A stretch of 34,865 nucleotides of DNA, from positions 1 through 34,865 of the forward strand of contig CAAFXL010000172.1 of the NCBI GenBank assembly GCA_900767005.1, in the 5' to 3' direction. The DNA comes from an uncultured Ruminobacter sp. GTDB lineage: Bacteria; Pseudomonadota; Gammaproteobacteria; Enterobacterales; Succinivibrionaceae. How positions within the stretch are numbered: position 1 is the first letter of the stretch; each line of letters opens with the position of its first letter. Below, in pieces: positions 31,868 to 34,865 of this stretch. The notes under the pieces were generated by a model. The model was not told the DNA's origin and searched no databases. It saw nothing but the letters and a program-made list of their open reading frames with translations. A program made the position numbers and the translations under genes.

Positions 31868-34057
31868 TTAATTACGGCGACCTGCAGAAACAACTACTAC
31901 AGTATCATTACCCTTCTTTCTCATAAATGCATAAGGCTTATTACTAATCTTAGTATGAGTACCATTAGCAATCGCAGGATGCATTAATCTAAACTTATTA
32001 AGCTTTGCAAAATGTTCAACTAATGCACGGTTTTCAGCCTTATTTAGATCATTCCAGTTCATGTCTGAACGAACTGATTGATCTAATACACCACCATCTT
32101 TAGCAAGCTTTCTACCGCTTTCATCACCATAGTAAATCTGAACTTGACCAGGTAACATTAAGAAGCTATTTGCCGCACGCTTTTGAAGTGGAAAATCTTC
32201 ATAGTCTGCAAAGAACATCTTAGTATCATGTGATGAAATATAAGTTAAGAAGTTTACGCCCTTTTCTGATACTACACTTGCGTATTTACCAAAGGTTGCA
32301 TCAGCTTCTTTCATGCATTGTGCATTAGTTGTAGCTTCTTGCTGGTAGTCAAAGTTAATTAAGCTATCAAAGCCATAGTTAAACCAAAATTCTTTAGTTA
32401 CACCTTGTGCATAAACTTCACCAACCATAAAGAATGGTAAATCATCAAGTTTCTTATCAGGGTTTTCCATCTTCCAATCAGCTAATGCCTTAGTTGCACT
32501 TTCCTTAAGCTTCTTCCAAGCATAAGCATCAACATGCTTTACAGTATCACATCTAAAGCCATCAACCCCAAATTCACGAACATATCTAGTATGCCATGAA
32601 ACTAAGTAATCAACTACTGAAGCATTTTCTAGTTCTACTGCATTAGTATCTTTCTTATTCTTTAAGAATAATGGTAATTTTACTGGAGTCTTTTGTTCAG
32701 TCTTAAAGTCAGGTAGTCCCCCTACAGCACCGGTGATTTCATCAGCACCTGGTTCATCATATCCTGGAAGACCAGCTCTAACCCAATCTGGACCCCACCA
32801 CTTTTTCCAATCCTTAGTTGAATAATCGATAGCAGCATTTACACTACCCCAGGTTCCATATAAACCAAATGGTTTAAAGTCAGACCAATCTTGAGGTAAT
32901 TTATCAGTATTTTTAGCAAGACTTTGTAAATTTAAATCCTGTAAATCTTTTAAAGTAGCGTATCCTGGGTGATTTACTACAACATCGACTAAAACACGAA
33001 TTCCACGCTTATGAGCTTCCTCAATAAATCTCTGAAAATCTTCTTCCGAACCTAAATTCTTATCGATCTTAGTAAAGTCTACAGCCCAATAACCATGGTA
33101 GCCATAGAATGGGAAGTTACCATCACTACCACCACCAATAAAGCCATGAACCTGTTCAACAATAGGAGTAACCCAAATTGCATTTACACCTAAGTTTTCA
33201 AGGTAATCAAGCTTTTGAATAATACCCTTGAAGTCACCACCATGCCAAGTACCAACTTCATCTTTACCATCATTTTTTCTACCATATGAATGGTCATTTG
33301 ATGGGTCGCCATTTTTAAATCTATCTGTTAACATGAAATAAACTACAGCGTTATCCCAAGTAAATTCTGGCTTTAGAGCATCTTGTACTTTTTCAAGTAA
33401 TAAAATACCTTCGCTTTCAAGAGCTGGAGTCATAGTAACTTTACCATTTCTTACTGTTGCTTGATTTCCAGTATAAGAATCAACTACTACTGTACCATCA
33501 TGCCATGCTTTATTAACTTTAACGGTGATAGGACCACCATCCCATGAATCACAAGCAATCTGTGGAGGCTGACGCTTAACTTCTACTTTTCTTGTAGAAC
33601 GTAAAATTTTTACAGTTGGAACATCTTTAGTGTAATCAAGAGTGAAAGTATAATAACCATCCATTCTTACATTTAAAGTAAACTTTCCTTTAGCACATGT
33701 ACTCATTTCAACTGGTGAGCCAAAAGCAATGTCAGTATTAGCGTTTGGTCCAAATAAAGTACCACAACTATTTGTGTTATCAGCTAAGATAAAAGTATGC
33801 TTACCTTTTTCAAGTTGAACTTCAGCTTTATAAATATTATCAAGCTTTGCATCTAACTTAAATTCATTATCATCAACAACTTCTTTGCCATCAACTTTAA
33901 TAAATACTGATTTTGATAATTTACCTTGAACTACTTTTAGAGAAGCTGCTTGAGCTTTAGTAGTGGTAACTGATGCATTCTGAGATTCATTGCTATTACA
34001 ACCATAAAGGCTGGTCGCAACTAATAAAGAAAGTGCACAAAGAGCAAGTTTTTTCAT
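31868..34057 (-). CDS. lipoprotein alpha-amylase (GH13, MalS-like)
   Basis: This 729-residue enzyme hydrolyses alpha-1,4 glucan. It starts with a lipoprotein signal (KKLALCALSLLVATSLYGC), so it is probably anchored to the envelope. Residues about 35-230 form one or two beta-rich modules of carbohydrate-binding look with a Cys pair. The GH13 barrel follows: region I DVVVNH, region II GFRCDTVKH with nucleophile Asp504, region III FMVGEVYAQG with acid/base Glu547, region IV ISSHDT with Asp611. All catalytic residues are present. The ATG at 34057 is preferred over the TTG at 34069 because a typical lipoprotein N-terminus starts there. It lies 19 bp downstream of the flavin-reductase-like gene and ends in a terminator. 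Confidence 0.88.
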   Translation of the reverse strand: MKKLALCALSLLVATSLYGCNSNESQNASVTTTKAQAASLKVVQGKLSKSVFIKVDGKEVVDDNEFKLDAKLDNIYKAEVQLEKGKHTFILADNTNSCGTLFGPNANTDIAFGSPVEMSTCAKGKFTLNVRMDGYYTFTLDYTKDVPTVKILRSTRKVEVKRQPPQIACDSWDGGPITVKVNKAWHDGTVVVDSYTGNQATVRNGKVTMTPALESEGILLLEKVQDALKPEFTWDNAVVYFMLTDRFKNGDPSNDHSYGRKNDGKDEVGTWHGGDFKGIIQKLDYLENLGVNAIWVTPIVEQVHGFIGGGSDGNFPFYGYHGYWAVDFTKIDKNLGSEEDFQRFIEEAHKRGIRVLVDVVVNHPGYATLKDLQDLNLQSLAKNTDKLPQDWSDFKPFGLYGTWGSVNAAIDYSTKDWKKWWGPDWVRAGLPGYDEPGADEITGAVGGLPDFKTEQKTPVKLPLFLKNKKDTNAVELENASVVDYLVSWHTRYVREFGVDGFRCDTVKHVDAYAWKKLKESATKALADWKMENPDKKLDDLPFFMVGEVYAQGVTKEFWFNYGFDSLINFDYQQEATTNAQCMKEADATFGKYASVVSEKGVNFLTYISSHDTKMFFADYEDFPLQKRAANSFLMLPGQVQIYYGDESGRKLAKDGGVLDQSVRSDMNWNDLNKAENRALVEHFAKLNKFRLMHPAIANGTHTKISNKPYAFMRKKGNDTVVVVSAGRRN

Positions 34058-34076
34058 AAATTTTCCCAATTAAAAA

Positions 34077-34622
34077 TTAAATAGTTTTTCCTAAAATTCT
34101 AAATTTATCATCTGCTAAATGATGCAAGGTTGAATAATCATCATTCTTTGGATTAATCATATTGCCATCAAAGTAATTTTCATCGGCAGTTGCTTTAAGA
34201 ACTTCACCTAAAATGATATCGTATTTAGCAGTATATTCAGGTTCTGGGATAAGTTTACATTCAATAAATGCTAAAGAACCATCAATAAAGGGAGCTTTTA
34301 CTTTTTCTCCTAATGAATACTTAATCCCAAATTCTTTAAACTTGTCAACATCAAAACCATGACAAGAACCAATCTTTAAAGCAAGGTCTTTTTGTTTAGT
34401 TGATGGAACACAAACTATAAATTCACCAGTTTTTTCGATGTTTTGACGGGTTTTTGATTCACGACCAATAATTAATAATAACTTAGAAGGATTAAAATCT
34501 AGAGGGCAATTCCAAGCACAAGTCATCGCATTAAAATTACCATTTCCGTCATGAGTAGTAACCATCACGATTGAACCGCATGATACAAGTCTATATGCAT
34601 CATCTAGCGATACATTAATCAT
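34077..34622 (-). CDS. flavin reductase-like FMN-binding protein
   Basis: This 181-residue protein belongs to the flavin-reductase-like split-barrel family (flavoredoxin type). Typical features are the N-terminal GSIVMVTTHDGNGNFNAMTCAWNCP, KLLLIIGRESKTRQNIEKTGEFIVCVPS, and IKYSLGEKVKAPFIDGSLAFIECKL with YDIILGEV. Members bind FMN and pass electrons in anaerobes or reduce free flavin. An AGTAAAT-spaced GGAG site precedes the ATG at 34622. It probably shares a transcript with the amylase gene. The physiological partner is unknown. Confidence 0.85.
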   Translation of the reverse strand: MINVSLDDAYRLVSCGSIVMVTTHDGNGNFNAMTCAWNCPLDFNPSKLLLIIGRESKTRQNIEKTGEFIVCVPSTKQKDLALKIGSCHGFDVDKFKEFGIKYSLGEKVKAPFIDGSLAFIECKLIPEPEYTAKYDIILGEVLKATADENYFDGNMINPKNDDYSTLHHLADDKFRILGKTI

Positions 34623-34647
34623 ATTTACTCCAAAAAATTAAGAAGAA

Positions 34648-34665
34648 TAAAGTTTTAAAACTTTA
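34648..34665. promoter_or_regulatory. 18-bp perfect palindrome upstream of flavin reductase gene
   Basis: TAAAGTTTTAAAACTTTA is an exact palindrome 25 bp upstream of the ATG, in the only gap from which the flavin reductase/amylase pair could be transcribed. It may be an operator. No regulator is recognisable from the motif. Confidence 0.45.
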
Positions 34666-34699
34666 ACATGAGAATAGTTGTAATATAACAATATAGCAA

Positions 34700-34724
34700 T
34701 AAAAAAGAGGTTATAAAACCTCTT
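34700..34724 (-). terminator. intrinsic terminator after rpoA
   Basis: On the minus strand AAGAGGTT and AACCTCTT form a perfect 8-bp stem with a 4-nt loop, followed by a run of T's. It lies 29 bp after the rpoA stop. Confidence 0.85.
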
Positions 34725-34753
34725 CTTTAAATATTTATGATTGAAATCTAAAA

Positions 34754-34865
34754 TTATAATCTGCTGATGATTGGTGCTACCTGATCTTGAGTATCTTCAG
34801 GCTTATTTGGAGCCCACCCTTCAAGTCTCATACCTAAGCATAAACCTTCACGAGCTAGGATATCC
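34754..34865 (-). CDS. rpoA: RNA polymerase alpha subunit, C-terminal end (partial)
   Basis: The minus strand is open from the window edge to a TAA at 34756-34754. The last 36 residues include DILAREGLCLGMRLEGWAP, which matches the end of the alpha C-terminal domain in E. coli (GLSLGMRLENWPP). The tail after this motif (NKPEDTQDQVAPIISRL) is longer than in E. coli. The rest of the gene is outside the window. rplQ, which normally follows rpoA directly, is absent; a terminator follows instead. Confidence 0.8.
   Translation of the reverse strand, partial: DILAREGLCLGMRLEGWAPNKPEDTQDQVAPIISRL

Noticed and set aside
1..34865. CRISPR array, tRNA or rRNA genes
   Set aside because: No regularly spaced repeats and no tRNA- or rRNA-like segments were seen on reading both strands by eye.

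Overview
The window looks like a chromosomal segment of a low-GC (roughly one third GC by eye) gammaproteobacterium. Several blocks keep the enterobacterial gene order: rlmD divergent from barA; rpoE-rseA-rseB-rseC-lepA-lepB-rnc-era-recO-pdxJ; pilT next to yggS-proC-yggT-yggU; and parC-plsC. The protein families (RseABC, BarA, PilT/PilU, ParC, MalS-like amylase) fit a Gram-negative gammaproteobacterium. A gut anaerobe such as a member of Succinivibrionaceae would fit the AT-rich codon use, but that is inference.

Layout. Bases 1-2105 are accessory DNA. A transposase-like fragment of host-like composition is joined near 230-240 to the C-terminal part of a more GC-rich large serine recombinase. 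A DinJ/YafQ-type toxin-antitoxin pair follows, with two near-identical 59-60 bp terminator-bearing repeats around it, then about 300 bp of non-coding DNA rich in inverted repeats that runs up to the rlmD stop codon. From 2106 the core chromosome starts: rlmD (-), barA (+), a YczE-like membrane protein (-), then a long minus-strand envelope-stress and translation block from rpoE (16108) down to pdxJ (7399). On the plus strand follow an O-antigen ligase/polymerase-like membrane protein, ribA and nadB. Next on the minus strand are an ABC importer pair with an upstream ferredoxin, then pilU and pilT. Plus-strand yggS, proC, yggT and yggU face minus-strand plsC and parC. The right end holds a secreted L,D-transpeptidase (+), an unknown acidic protein (-), a lipoprotein alpha-amylase (-), a flavin-reductase-like protein (-) and the 3' end of rpoA (-), which runs off the window.

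How the genes work together. rpoE-rseABC is the envelope stress sigma factor with its anti-sigma control, and a good sigma-E-type promoter lies upstream of rpoE. lepA, lepB, rnc, era and recO serve translation, secretion, rRNA maturation and repair. pdxJ (PLP synthesis) and yggS (PLP homeostasis) are functionally linked. pilT and pilU are the retraction motors of type IVa pili, whose structural genes lie elsewhere. parC and plsC are the usual topoisomerase IV/phospholipid pair.

No clear new multi-gene system was found. The points most worth checking are the mosaic accessory island beside rlmD, the repeat-flanked toxin-antitoxin cassette, the missing rplQ after rpoA, the Wzy-like protein without the usual histidine, the ferredoxin/ABC operon without a binding protein, the alanine at the ParC quinolone position, and the hairpin in the rpoE leader.
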